Below, in pieces: positions 27,301 to 38,218 of a stretch of DNA of 64,000 bases. The DNA comes from Morinoia aosen (taxonomy: Eukaryota > Arthropoda > Malacostraca > Amphipoda > Talitridae). Under the pieces are notes generated by a model, which saw nothing but the letters and a program-made list of their open reading frames with translations, did not search any database and was not told the DNA's origin. A program made the translations under genes and the position numbers. Each line of letters opens with the position of its first letter. Positions within the stretch are counted from its first letter, which is position 1. Location: positions 11,860,001-11,924,000 of the forward strand of contig CM059563.1 in assembly GCA_030386875.1 (NCBI GenBank), in the 5' to 3' direction.

Positions 27301-27950
27301 CTTAAACTACTTGGTCCTTGTGACTCTTAAACTACTTGGTCCTTGTGACTCTTAAACTACTTGGTCCTTGTGACTCTTAAACTACTTGGTCCTTGTGACT
27401 CTTAAACTACTTGGTCCTTGTGACTCTTAAACTACTTGGTCCTTGTGACTCTTAAACTACTTGGTCCTTGTGACTCTTAAACTACTTGGTCCTTGTGACT
27501 CTTAAACTACTTGGTCCTTGTGACTCTTAAACTACTTGGTCCTTGTGACTCTTAAACTACTTGGTCCTTGTGACTCTTAAACTACTTGGTCCTTGTGACT
27601 CTTAAACTACTTGGTCCTTGTGACTCTTAAACTACTTGGTCCTTGTGACTCTTAAACTACTTGGTCCTTGTGACTCTTAAACTACTTGGTCCTTGTGACT
27701 CTTAAACTACTTGGTCCTTGTGACTCTTAAACTACTTGGTCCTTGTGACTCTTAAACTACTTGGTCCTTGTGACTCTTAAACTACTTGGTCCTTGTGACT
27801 CTTAAACTACTTGGTCCTTGTGACTCTTAAACTACTTGGTCCTTGTGACTCTTAAACTACTTGGTCCTTGTGACTCTTAAACTACTTGGTCCTTGTGACT
27901 CTTAAACTACTTGGTCCTTGTGACTCTTAAACTACTTGGTCCTTGTGACC
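27301..27950. repeat. 25-bp satellite, 26 essentially identical copies
   Basis: The unit cttaaactacttggtccttg plus tgact repeats 26 times from 27301 with no internal change seen; only the last base of the array differs. Identity this high points to very recent expansion or continuing homogenisation. There are no spacers, so it is not a CRISPR array. Confidence 0.98.
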
Positions 27951-30900
27951 TTGAACTATTTTCACTATCATACTACCCGTGGCTCTACGGTGCCCTCTTG
28001 AAATCATAAGTGATTTAGGCACTATTTCAAGGTGAGCCGGTGTTCATATGAAATTTCCTATATACGTAAAATGTGAAAAGGTTCTAGTTTTCTGTTGTGG
28101 CTTTTTGTTCTCCCTCAGAATCCTTTGGCGAGCGTGATCTGGATGGGAGGCTCCTTTTAAGAGGCCACTTTTTTTGGGTTTACCAAACCTAACTTCTCTT
28201 CTCCAGCGTGTGTTTCATCTCCAAATTTAATTGCTTCGATTCTGGGTAGTGCCTAGGTTCGTATGTGAATACAAATTAAACTTTCAAATAATTAAGTCAA
28301 AGTGTTATATGATCTGACGCGGTGGTACCTCATTTAAATCACTAATTCATTCCTCCTTATTAAATTGCAGTTCTGTGTTGGGCTGGGAGGTGCCGGAACT
28401 ATAATGGCCTCCAGTTCTCCTTGTTAAGCCTCATGACGTAACAAGATACGCCGTACAACTCGTTAGGTCTCCTGCCACTATGAAGACCATTTAATTCTGT
28501 TAATTCTCCCAAGTGAGAAGTTTACCGTTGACAATTTTGTCGTGTTGTAAAAGTTTCAATTATTAAAAGTTCGAGTTCTTCTGTGCGTTATTTCCTGTGT
28601 TCCGGTTATAAAACCCTACATAAAAAAGAACAGTAGTAATTAACACTTAGGTTTGAAAATCACAAATTTTAACTATTACGTTTGCCACAAGTTGCGTGAC
28701 CCCCGAGTCGGTATCGCTGGTTGATATTTTTCCTGCTTCAAAAGCGCAAGATTTACACGCCGGCTCTAAATTATACAACATCAATCGTAAAATTTTATGA
28801 GACCTAAATTACAGGAAACTCTCGTGGAGGACTTCGTAGCATAACTTGTCTCATACTTTATATTCTGATCCTAAAAACTATTCAAGAGTGGCATTCACTT
28901 TATGTTCTACTAGAATGTGGGATTACGTCTTTCGAAGGGTGAATAACATATGGAGACGAGCGTAGCACGGTTGGTTTTGCTTACTTGGGTAAGCAGCGCA
29001 AAAGTCGGAATTTTAGTTGTAACCTAGTGCTACATACCGTACCAAGACGGGATCTTGAACATGCTTTTGGCCTCTGCTTCTATCGTTTTATAACCGTGGC
29101 GTTGCCCGTCATCTCAATTTAAGAAAGCTGAAAAGGAAATTGCACTTTGCCAACCGTGTAAATGTTAGTAATATCTAAAACAAACTGGTAATATTGAGTC
29201 GTCGGTGTTTTACGAATTTTATGCTGAGAAATTTATCTGCTTCGAACTTCCTCAGCATGCAAAGGAAATTTTAAGGAATGAAATCCTTAGGGATTTATCA
29301 AAGTAAATCAAACAAATTAGCGATTTCGCTGAGATGAAAGTTGATCTCTTGATATAATGCGAGAGTTATTTTTATTCTTCGTTGACTACTAAGCCTGTGA
29401 AACTTTATGGTAAATAAACTTTTTTCTTTCTTTCTTCTCTTGTGAAAAGAAATGCGAGGTGATTTAAAAGCACTCTTCTGTTATCGCTGTTTTTACTACT
29501 TATGTCGTGTTTTAAAAAAAGATAATTTCATGTAACTGTGACATTTACGACTCGCTTTGTAAAGATGTAAAAATTTATTCCTCCAAAGTACCACCAAAAG
29601 CCGTTTTGAAAAATGTCGGAAGTTTTTTCATTACAACAAAACACGCATTTCTTAGATGCGGTGTCTCTTTCAGTCTGGATCAAAAACATACAACTGCATC
29701 GGGTATTCAAGCTGTTAGCGAGACTGTTCCACCAGTGCCTCGCCCCCACTAGCGTCTGAGAACGAAGAGCAAATTTAAGATTGGTGGATGTAGCCTATAA
29801 TGTACAGAAATTTTTCATGTCTGTGTTACCCATGCCATTTTAACGAAGGAGAATATGAACTGCTTTGTTAAATAAGACACCAAAATAAGTTGACGTGAGT
29901 ACAAGAGTGTATGATTATTTTTCACAAGCATTGTTTCACGTGAATTCATATTCTCTAAACATTTGGAGTTATCAAAAAATGATATATGACAATATATAAT
30001 TATGAAAATACCATAATTCAAGTTGTTACTCCAAACAAATCATTAATTTAAAATGCAATCAGAACATAACAGAGCGTGCATGATATTAACGTAATATTCG
30101 ATGCTTGTATCTGCGATGCAATCATAATTTACGAGTTTTACCCCAAGATTATTTGTAAACGTTTACCAATTTTCGAATACACTCAATAATTCAGAGCTCT
30201 AAGTAAACTTTTTCGAAAATGAAATCAGTTTTTAGGATAAAAGTTTGCCGACTACACTGAATTTCATTCCTTTGACGATTTTCTTGACGATTAAGTATTT
30301 CGTTTATATACGTTTGTTGAAGAAATGAGCAGAATGCAGCAGTGTAACAGTTCTATGCTTCCAACAATGTCAAATTTCCACCGTAATTTCCGGTGGGACC
30401 ATCATGAGAGCAATTTATCCACTCTCGGAACATATCTTCAATAAGTTTAAATCGGAAGCCCAAGCGAAAAAATGACTGACTTGTGCTAAGCTAGTTATAA
30501 CATGATTAGCATTTGCATTGAACATGAAATTTGATTTCAAATGTATATCAGACTTGTGAAAAGGCGTAAAATATGGACTGCGAGAAAAACACTTGAGTAT
30601 CTGTTTTATGATGCTAGAGAAGCAGCCTGAACTGTAAGATTTTACGAACCAAGCTAATGTAGATAATCTTTTTAAAAAACTCGCAGTTGCGGATATGAAG
30701 AAAAGAGCACGAACGCTTGACATCACGCAGTTTCTTTAGTGCATTGCAGTTCGGTAGATCATTCCGAAATTTTAATATAATAAAATGCCACTTCACGGTA
30801 GTTTACGATGAAAGGCATTGCAAGAATAGGGTTTTGATAGTAAATATTTTATGCCATAAGGAAGGACAAGTACTTAAATATGAACTTTTAAACATTGAAG

Positions 30901-31170
30901 AATCATTATCAACTAGATTTGATCAGAAATTAGGAATGGCGTGCATTACATCCAATTCATTTTTTTCAGGAAAAAAGATTAAAAAGTTAATTACAAATAT
31001 TGAAGTTATATTTGCAAAGGATAAGTGCACTTGGCACCGTAAATCAGAGGTTTGCTTTTAGAAGAAAAAGAGAATCCACAAATTAAGGGTCAACAGGGTT
31101 GGAAACAGAGGTTAAAATGTAGAAGCCTTTTAATTTTATGGAACGATTACACTTCTTGGCGTGAGAGGGG
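27951..31170. other. Intergenic sequence, no gene recognised
   Basis: This stretch is AT-rich, and its longest ORFs (about 100-114 codons near 30415-31061) match nothing I know. I see no RNA gene or repeat array. Confidence 0.55.
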
Positions 31171-31174
31171 ATAG

Positions 31175-31310
31175 TTAACTGAAGTGGAGTAGTGATTGGA
31201 CGGTGTGTGCGAAAGCTCCAGGGCCGACATTTTTTGCAAGGCGAACGTGTAGCGCTCTCATGGTAGAGCCCAAGTATTCAGACGCACACACAGAGCAACC
31301 TCGCAGACAG
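31175..31310 (-). pseudogene. GIY-YIG fragment resembling a Penelope-like element, minus strand
   Basis: The minus strand encodes GCSVCASEYLGSTMRALHVR and then LAKNVGPG. The C-x2-C pair followed by a Tyr-Leu-Gly-Ser-Thr-x-R-A-L pattern resembles the GIY-YIG endonuclease domain at the C-terminus of arthropod Penelope-like retroelements. Only the beginning of the domain is present. The same peptide recurs at 33211 on the plus strand. Confidence 0.6.
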
Positions 31311-32610
31311 ATAACAGAAGAGAAGAGCAAACCTTTATTTGGGGAGTCATCTTTGTTCCTGAAAGAGGAGTCAATTCGATTTTCATCAATGAGAATAATG
31401 TAAATATTTTTCCGCATGAAACATTTTGAACAAACCGATATTTTTCTCTTTTTCCAATTGATAACCGAAATTGAAAAAAATCAGAAATGTTTCTCCCTAC
31501 AAATGGCAATCACTGATAGCCTGACATAAAATATGTTTTAAGAATTTTTTATAGCTCCTTCGAAAAGCCTGAACGAGACACCCTTTGAGTGAACAAACGT
31601 TTTTTAAAAGTAAAATTCCAGATAAAAGTACATGAAGATTGAGTATCCCACAAAGGCTTTTAAAATTAAACATTAAAGTATTGATTCAATTAATTTTCAA
31701 ATGAAAAGTGCGGACTTTAAAAAACTTTAACCCAGCCCAGTGGAATTACATCTTTTGGAAACTTAGCTGCGAAAGTAACATAAATAATCGGTAACACAGC
31801 AATCTAGGAATGAAATGGTGGGATTTTGTTCAGTGACTACCGTAAAAGTGATGTATCATTTTTTTAGTTTAAGTAATCAGGAAAATGAGAGCAATAAGAT
31901 CGATCATGGGATAGTAAAAAGTACCATCTACGTAGCGTTTGTTTACCTGTATTGCAGGCCTCTGTCGATAGGTGATATTTTTTTGAGATGGAACATGCAA
32001 GAACGCCCATACATCGCGTAATTTTTCTCAATGAGCAAACAATGAATGTTATCCGACCAGTTTTCCTTCAGCATTTTTAATTATGCAATAATAATTGATG
32101 CATGCAAAAAGATGAGCACATAGAGTGACTAAATCGGTAAACGAGTAAAATGTATAGTTCCGATTTTGAGTCCTTTCTCGTGCTGTTATTTCACTGGAGA
32201 CTCTTAAAAGTCAATGGTTAATCTAGACCCTTCAATGCCCAACACTGATTCTCTTTATGTGGTTTCTCTTGATATCAAAAATAATTTGACGAATGTTCCA
32301 TGAAATAAAACCATTGAAATTGGGTTACGTTTTGAGTTTGAAAAGTTTTTAGTGTAATAGGGCTTTATGACTGCTTCGGCTGTCTGTTCTGAACTGTTTT
32401 TCATTTTTGATAATAAGTTTCACTAACATTACATTTCATTTGATGAGCCTGCAACACGGGATCACCATTGCAAATATTTTCATGTGTTTTCACGATCAGC
32501 AATGGCTCAGGGATTGTCCCCCTGAGTTTCAACCGGTTCATGCAAACACCTAAATGATGTTATGTGATGTTACAAACACCATGATCAGTCTCATTGCTCT
32601 GGTTTTCCTG

Positions 32611-32940
32611 AAAAAATTGGAGAAATATTTTAAAATGATTTTGAGAAAGGTCAAGAGAATTAGAGCAGATCGCAAATGCTCTGGACAGCACAGCCTTGAT
32701 ATTATAATTTTGGAAATTGGATTGAACAAACAACAGCATTTCATTCCCAGATTGCCCAAATACCATTTATCAAAATTATTTTTGAAGCTCAATTATACTT
32801 GAATTTTTTCAAATTTTTGGTTTATGAAGATTTCGATTTAAAAATTATAATATCAAGGCTGTGTTGTCCAGAGCATTTGCGACATGCTCTAATTCTCTTG
32901 ACCTTTCTCAAAATCATTTTAAAACATTTTTCCAAGTTTT
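32611..32940. repeat. Long inverted repeat with 100-bp arms
   Basis: The arms at 32611-32710 and 32841-32940 are inverted copies with only a handful of mismatches; both contain gtcaagagaattagagca. A 130-bp loop separates them. A transcript would fold into a long double-stranded hairpin. No end motif or flanking duplication was clear. Confidence 0.85.
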
Positions 32941-33210
32941 TCGCTTAGCAGTGAAAATTTTTTCAATCAGAAATTTTATGCCACTCCATCTGTTTTTGCT
33001 GTTTGTGAACATGAACATTTTCTTATTTTCCCGTATTTAGATTAACAATCTGAATAAAATCTGTTTTATCTTTTATCGAAGCATCACTCGCACATTAATT
33101 TTCACATTGTTCTCATGATAGAAATCCTATTAAATGTATACTACTTTTCCAACTACAAAGACAAATTCCCTAAGTGTACATTCTATTCTTTATTTAACAA
33201 CACAGTTCCT

Positions 33211-33487
33211 CACAGCGTCTGAGTACTTAGGCTCTACCACGAGAGCGCTGCATGTTCGCCTCGCGGAGCTTGACGGTAGGGGATTTCGCATCGACTTTCC
33301 CCTCTCTAGTCCTTCTAAGTCAACTATCCGTTCCCTTCTCGAAATGTACTATCGTTCTGTTGAACTAGATGGCATCAATGTTTTAGCCTCTGTTTCCGGC
33401 CCTCTTGACGGCCGAATTATGGAGTTCCTTCTTATTTCACCACTCAAACCTCATTTAAGTGATCCCGAGTCTGCTTATCGCTTGTAA
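33211..33487 (+). pseudogene. GIY-YIG endonuclease domain of Penelope-like type, exon-like
   Basis: About 91 codons are open, beginning ASEYLGSTTRALHVRLAE. They run through FRIDFPLSSPSKSTIRSLL and IMEFLLISPLKPHLSD to a stop at the end of SAYRL. The order (YLGST, R-A-L-x-V-R, P-L-S-S-P-x-x-S-x-I, then a conserved E before L-K-P-x-L) matches my memory of the GIY-YIG domain of Penelope-like elements. The N-terminal Cys pair is not in frame here. The stretch is bounded by an acceptor-like ttcctcacag and a donor-like ttgtaagt. It is probably an old element fragment; exonisation is a possibility only. Confidence 0.6.
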
Positions 33488-34564
33488 GTAGTTCAATGTT
33501 TGCATTCAGTATTTAATCTTCCTTCCAAATTGATTGAAGTTGAGCTATGTGAATCTCTTTTTCTCTCAGGTTAAATTTATTACTATAGTTTCTTTGAAGA
33601 CAAAACGTCTATTTTTGTCTGTCTTTTGAGATGAAATGTTTACAGTCAGAGCCCTACACCATGCTCTGTTTTTCGTTATTAAACTTTCATTTAAATCTTA
33701 AGCTTCTTCAACATGGTGGAAGTTGCTATTCAGAAGTTAATTTGCATCTAGACAGTGTGACCGGCTCTTTGTCGATCAAACTTCAACACAAGGTTGGGAT
33801 CGTTTATACAAACAGTTTTTAGTCAATATCTGTTTGGTCAAATAAACATTGTTAGATATTTACAAAGACCTGAAACTACAAGCCTATGGAAGGTAAATTC
33901 TTCCTTTGAAAGTGGCATCGAAATGAAATGTGTAACTTAAGAGGATATCAATGGCATGATCAAAAGAAACAGAATAACAGCCTTAAATAGTATGAACCAA
34001 AGCAACAAATTTTTAAGTTAGGTTACGTTGTTACCAAAGATGTTCAACATGACGCCCGTGCAGGTGTTCAAACGCCGGTGCAATCATTGCTGGACGCGAT
34101 CGAAGACACTATGAGTATCCCGAATCCTTCTTGAATCCTCATAGTAATTAATGTTGTTATCCTGTTTCTTGATAACCTAAAAAAACTTTCCTACCTTTCC
34201 TATTTCTTTCCCACTCCTATAAAAAGCTTTCCTATTTCAATTCCCTGCCACTCTTAAAGCGCGAATTTTTTTCTTATGTGTTTTAAATTTCAAATCCTTG
34301 TAATCAAGTTAATTTCAAGTCTTACTTCGATTTTCTGCTGGCCAATTCCTTAAATGGGGTACATTAACACAGCTTCAACCCCATCAGCAAAACTACGTCT
34401 ACCGCACCTTCGTCTTCAACTATGGCGTGAATATCACTGCAACTACAACATTAAACGGTTTCAACAGCTTCAACTTTATAATCTACTTGGCTTTGACCCC
34501 TTAAACCACCACATTAACATAGTGACAAAGATAAATTCATCAAATGTATGTTCTCTTCTGTTAA

Positions 34565-34695
34565 GTATCTACAAAGCTGGGCACGGTGTGCGGCCGAGTA
34601 TTATACTTACGCTCTACAGCAAGAGCCCTGCGTGTCCGCCTTGCGGAGCATGCCGGTAGGAGATTTCGGACCGACCTTACCTCTCGCTAGTTCTC
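34565..34695 (+). pseudogene. Degenerate third copy of the Penelope-like GIY-YIG fragment
   Basis: Nucleotides such as gagagccctgcgtgtccgcc in spirit, ttgcggagcatgccggtagg and ttacctctcgctagttctca align with the 33211 copy (gagcgctgcatgttcgcctc, gcggagcttgacggtagggg). The reading frame is no longer maintained. This copy is visible mainly as DNA similarity. Confidence 0.5.
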
Positions 34696-34739
34696 ATGAA
34701 ATTGCTGTTAATGTTTTTCCCTTGTTTTTTAAATTTATT

Positions 34740-37000
34740 TAATGGCGACGTTCATGAAATGTATTATTTTAAAGAAGACGTGGTTTCGGAAGTCAACATG
34801 TAGTTTCGGAGAAGAAAAATTGTTTCTGCAAGTGAAGTCAGCAGAATTGCAGTGTGGCGTATCCCGATTTGCAGAATAATCGCTGCAGAAACTTACAAAA
34901 AAATGGTACAGTAAGCGGCGTCGTGAAGCATCTTAAAAAGCTTACTGATAATTTACGTTAACCCTTTCCCTCTCCATTTGGATTCGTGAAGCTTATGTAA
35001 GCCACACGTACATGAGCTCATGCGAAGCATTGCGTAACTAACCTCATCGTACGTCTGTTAAGTCGGACTTTCAAATACAGTAAACTTTAACCTCGCACGC
35101 TTGTTATTTCGAGGTTCTACTCTGGTTACTTGAAATATGTCCCTCTCTACGTTACTCTTTCCTATTATTAAAGTTTAATTTTTCCGTCAAGAAAATTTTC
35201 AAGTATAATAATACTATTTTCAAAGATTTGCAAAACCTTTCAGAATGATCTTTTCGCCGATTCTTCGTTTTCTTCTTCGTAATGAGGTTCTAGAAATAAC
35301 TTAGAATATTTAACATAAAGGACCTAAACACCAAAAAAGGGATTGGTGCAAAGCACAAAACATGTTTGGAATTGAACAACTCAAAAATTTTATGTGATTG
35401 TTACAGATGTTGTCCTTTAAGTAATCACAAAGTACCTTCAATGCGTAGAAAATGAAAGTTTGATAATGTTGAACACATAACATGTTTTTACTACTGCTTA
35501 TGCTGAACTTTTCAATAAACATGCATTTCTTATTTACTAAAAACCTAAATAAAATGAGAATTTCCTCGTGAACTAAGAGTTTCGTTCACGGACCCGGAGT
35601 GAGAATGTAGTGAACGTACTAAGTTTTATTACAGAGCCGATAGCTCCTATCGCAACCCCTGTGACGCGACGTTCGAGCTGTAAACTTGTGCGTCTTTCTC
35701 TTATGAGGTGGAGTTTCATGCTGTTTCTATGAAAATGATTTTGTGCCGTGTTGGAAGCAATCAAAATTCCGCTGTGTATTGTTTTACTGTGCATATATAT
35801 AATTTGACGTTTAGCTTCTTCTCAAATTCCATTATCAGTCGTGTTATCCATAAAATTTACGGGAGAATGAGCTTCCACTCACTACCACAGTTTTTATGCA
35901 GTTTTTACGCTGCTGAGTTAACTATTTCGTTGAAAATAATTTTTATCTCATGGACCTTTGCAGTTCATTCGGTGTGGTCTTGTCTTGAATAAAGTATCAA
36001 CAAATCCCCCAAAAATGTACTCACTCGATGAATGCCCGGTACTCATGTATTTTGTTTCGATGTATGTATCGACGTATATGTAAGTCTGATGAGTTAAACA
36101 AAACACAAAACTTAAGAACATTTATGGTCGTGTGAACCTTAAACAAAAATAAAACGAAAGATAAGTACAGTAAGTCAAAGGATGAGCACATTCTTTGTGA
36201 TACCCTGCATTTATTGTACGACTGTTTGCTTTGCACAACTACTCCGAGAGAAGCCTAACCAGACACCATGCCTTGATCGCACTATTTTAAAATGTTGAAC
36301 TTGAAAACATGACATAGTTTGTTGTGGTGCCCATACAGCATCGTTAGATTTTACTTTGAAGGATTCTTGCTGATATTATGGCCAGTCACGTTCTTTCCTT
36401 ACCCCTTCCCTCACCTGCACCTGAGATATGGAGGATACGCTCTTATTTAGGCGAGTACAGCGAGTCAAAAGAAGGATATTGATAAGTGATTGGCCTGAAT
36501 CACATAGTTAGATGCCAATATGATAAGATTTAAATTTTATATATTCTTTCCATCCGATTATTGAACTTCTGGATTCGTGGAAAACGCCCAACATAATCGG
36601 ATCTTGGAAATAGTTGTTTTACCTTTGAGATGGATTTTCAATTAATTGTCGCATCACAGTCGAGTTGAACAAATGAAAAGTACGGGGCTCAATAGCTTGC
36701 TCGTATACTGAAAACAGGAGTTGATCCCGCCTAGAAATCCTCTCGTCAGCGAAAACTTGTCAGTACTCAAACTTCTCCAGTTTTCATTCAAATTATTTCT
36801 TCTGAACAGCCCAGTTTCTATTCAAATAATTTCTAACGAGCAATTCGCCTCTGGAAATCTTCTTTTCTTTCATTGGAGACTGACTACAAATTAGAATATG
36901 CTTGACATTGCCAGTAGACTTACATTCTACAGTGTTGAGAGATAATTTTTTTTATCGTTCATTCTTATCAGTTTTATGAGACATGAAGTTCCATGCGGCT
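34740..37000. other. Intergenic sequence, no gene recognised
   Basis: This is AT-rich sequence with no ORF over about 94 codons and no recognised repeat or RNA gene. Confidence 0.55.
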
Positions 37001-37009
37001 GGCGAACTG

Positions 37010-37135
37010 AGGATCGAAAGATGACTACACGCGTGCCGTGCAGTACAGAAGAAGGACTCGTCAGTGTTGGTGCACGCAGCTCACCACTCAACACACGTCA
37101 CCGGTTTCGTCTGGAGCTAGCTTCTTGAAGCGGTT
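37010..37135 (+). promoter_or_regulatory. Weak candidate for the aminopeptidase promoter or first non-coding exon
   Basis: This stretch is less AT-rich than its surroundings, about 1 kb before the first recognised aminopeptidase exon. It has an Inr-like tcagt near 37060. The coding exon at 38067 begins with untranslated bases after an acceptor, so at least one upstream non-coding exon must exist. This is the best nearby candidate, but it is not demonstrated. Confidence 0.2.
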
Positions 37136-38066
37136 TGTTTATTGTTAATTCATCCTTTTCTTCGCTTACAATGTCCGTTTTGTATATTATGATGTTCTGT
37201 TATAATATTTAAGTCGCAAATTTCCCTCAGAGAAAATATTGAATTGGGTTTTTAATCTTGCACAATGCGTTCCAGACTTCTGTTTATTAGCAACTTAAAT
37301 ATATTTTCTGTGGCGTTTTCACAGGATCAAATCTATGCCTACTTCTCTTACGGTTTTACACTGTAAGCACATCCGCAATCTGCAATTTACTACTACGTTA
37401 CAGTAGCTTTTTCAGTACTTTTTTGTGTTTGCTTCTCATGGTAACCAGAATTATTGACCATCTTTTTCATGCGGGGCAGCATCATTTGCATGTGACTGAT
37501 ACAGCTTTGAGTGATACAAATCGTAAATGGGGCCGAAGAAGATCAGGTTCAAAAATTGTGGCTTTTAGTGGAGAGGCCATCTCGAAGTACAAGATACCGA
37601 GTTGGGGAGAGTTGATAGCACTGTTCATGCTCATTCCAGATGAACTGAAATTTGATAACTTGAAATTTACGAGAAATGAAAAAATTCTTCTTCGTTCATT
37701 TTTTTCTCACGTCTCACTACTAAACTAACGGCTCATTTTTCTGTATTTTTTTCATTCGCTAGTCCATTTTTCATATTTTTCCATCGGATCAGAAACCTGC
37801 TGTGAATCGAAAAGCTTTCATGAATACAACAAGAGTTCCTGTAATTGAAATTACTTCCGTAAAAAAAGAGGCGCATGTTTTATAGACACCAATAGAAGCT
37901 ATAATTCATTCAAAGAGTGCCAAAAGCCTCATTCTCCTGAAACTGGCCTTTCTATATGCCAATTCTTTCACTTAGTGGATTTTAAATGACGCCATGGACA
38001 AACTCTTTTATTAACTGCTGTTGTGAGCGTGTAGCTGAACTATTCAAGTTTATTATCCAATCGCAG

Positions 38067-38218
38067 GGAAGGAGCTACAGCTTCGATTTTTCGCGATCGC
38101 TGAGCTGCTGCAGGCCGAGATGAAGCTCAATCTCTCCAAAAAGAAGATCATCATCATCTCCGTAGTCGGGGTGGTAGTGATTGCCGTCGCTGTTGGCCTC
38201 GGAGTGGGCTTATCGGAT
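38067..38218 (+). CDS. APN: APN exon 1 (5' UTR end plus signal anchor)
   Basis: The acceptor ends aatcgcag at 38066. Bases 38067-38119 are untranslated. The ATG at 38120 starts 33 codons encoding a short Lys-rich cytoplasmic tail and a hydrophobic Ile/Val/Gly-rich membrane segment ending GLGVGLSD. The donor gat|gtaagt is in phase 0. Basic residues before the membrane segment predict an N-in, type II orientation, as known for aminopeptidase N. Confidence 0.9.

Noticed and set aside
27301-27950. CRISPR-like regular array
   Set aside because: The repeats are directly adjacent with no spacers, and the genome is eukaryotic.
30717-31061. 114-codon plus-strand ORF in the intergenic region
   Set aside because: It has no recognisable motif, an AT-driven Lys/Asn/Ile/Phe composition and no splice or promoter context.
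37423-37728. 101-codon ORF just upstream of APN
   Set aside because: It has no similarity that I recognise and no link by splice phase to the APN exons, whose own start codon lies at 38120.
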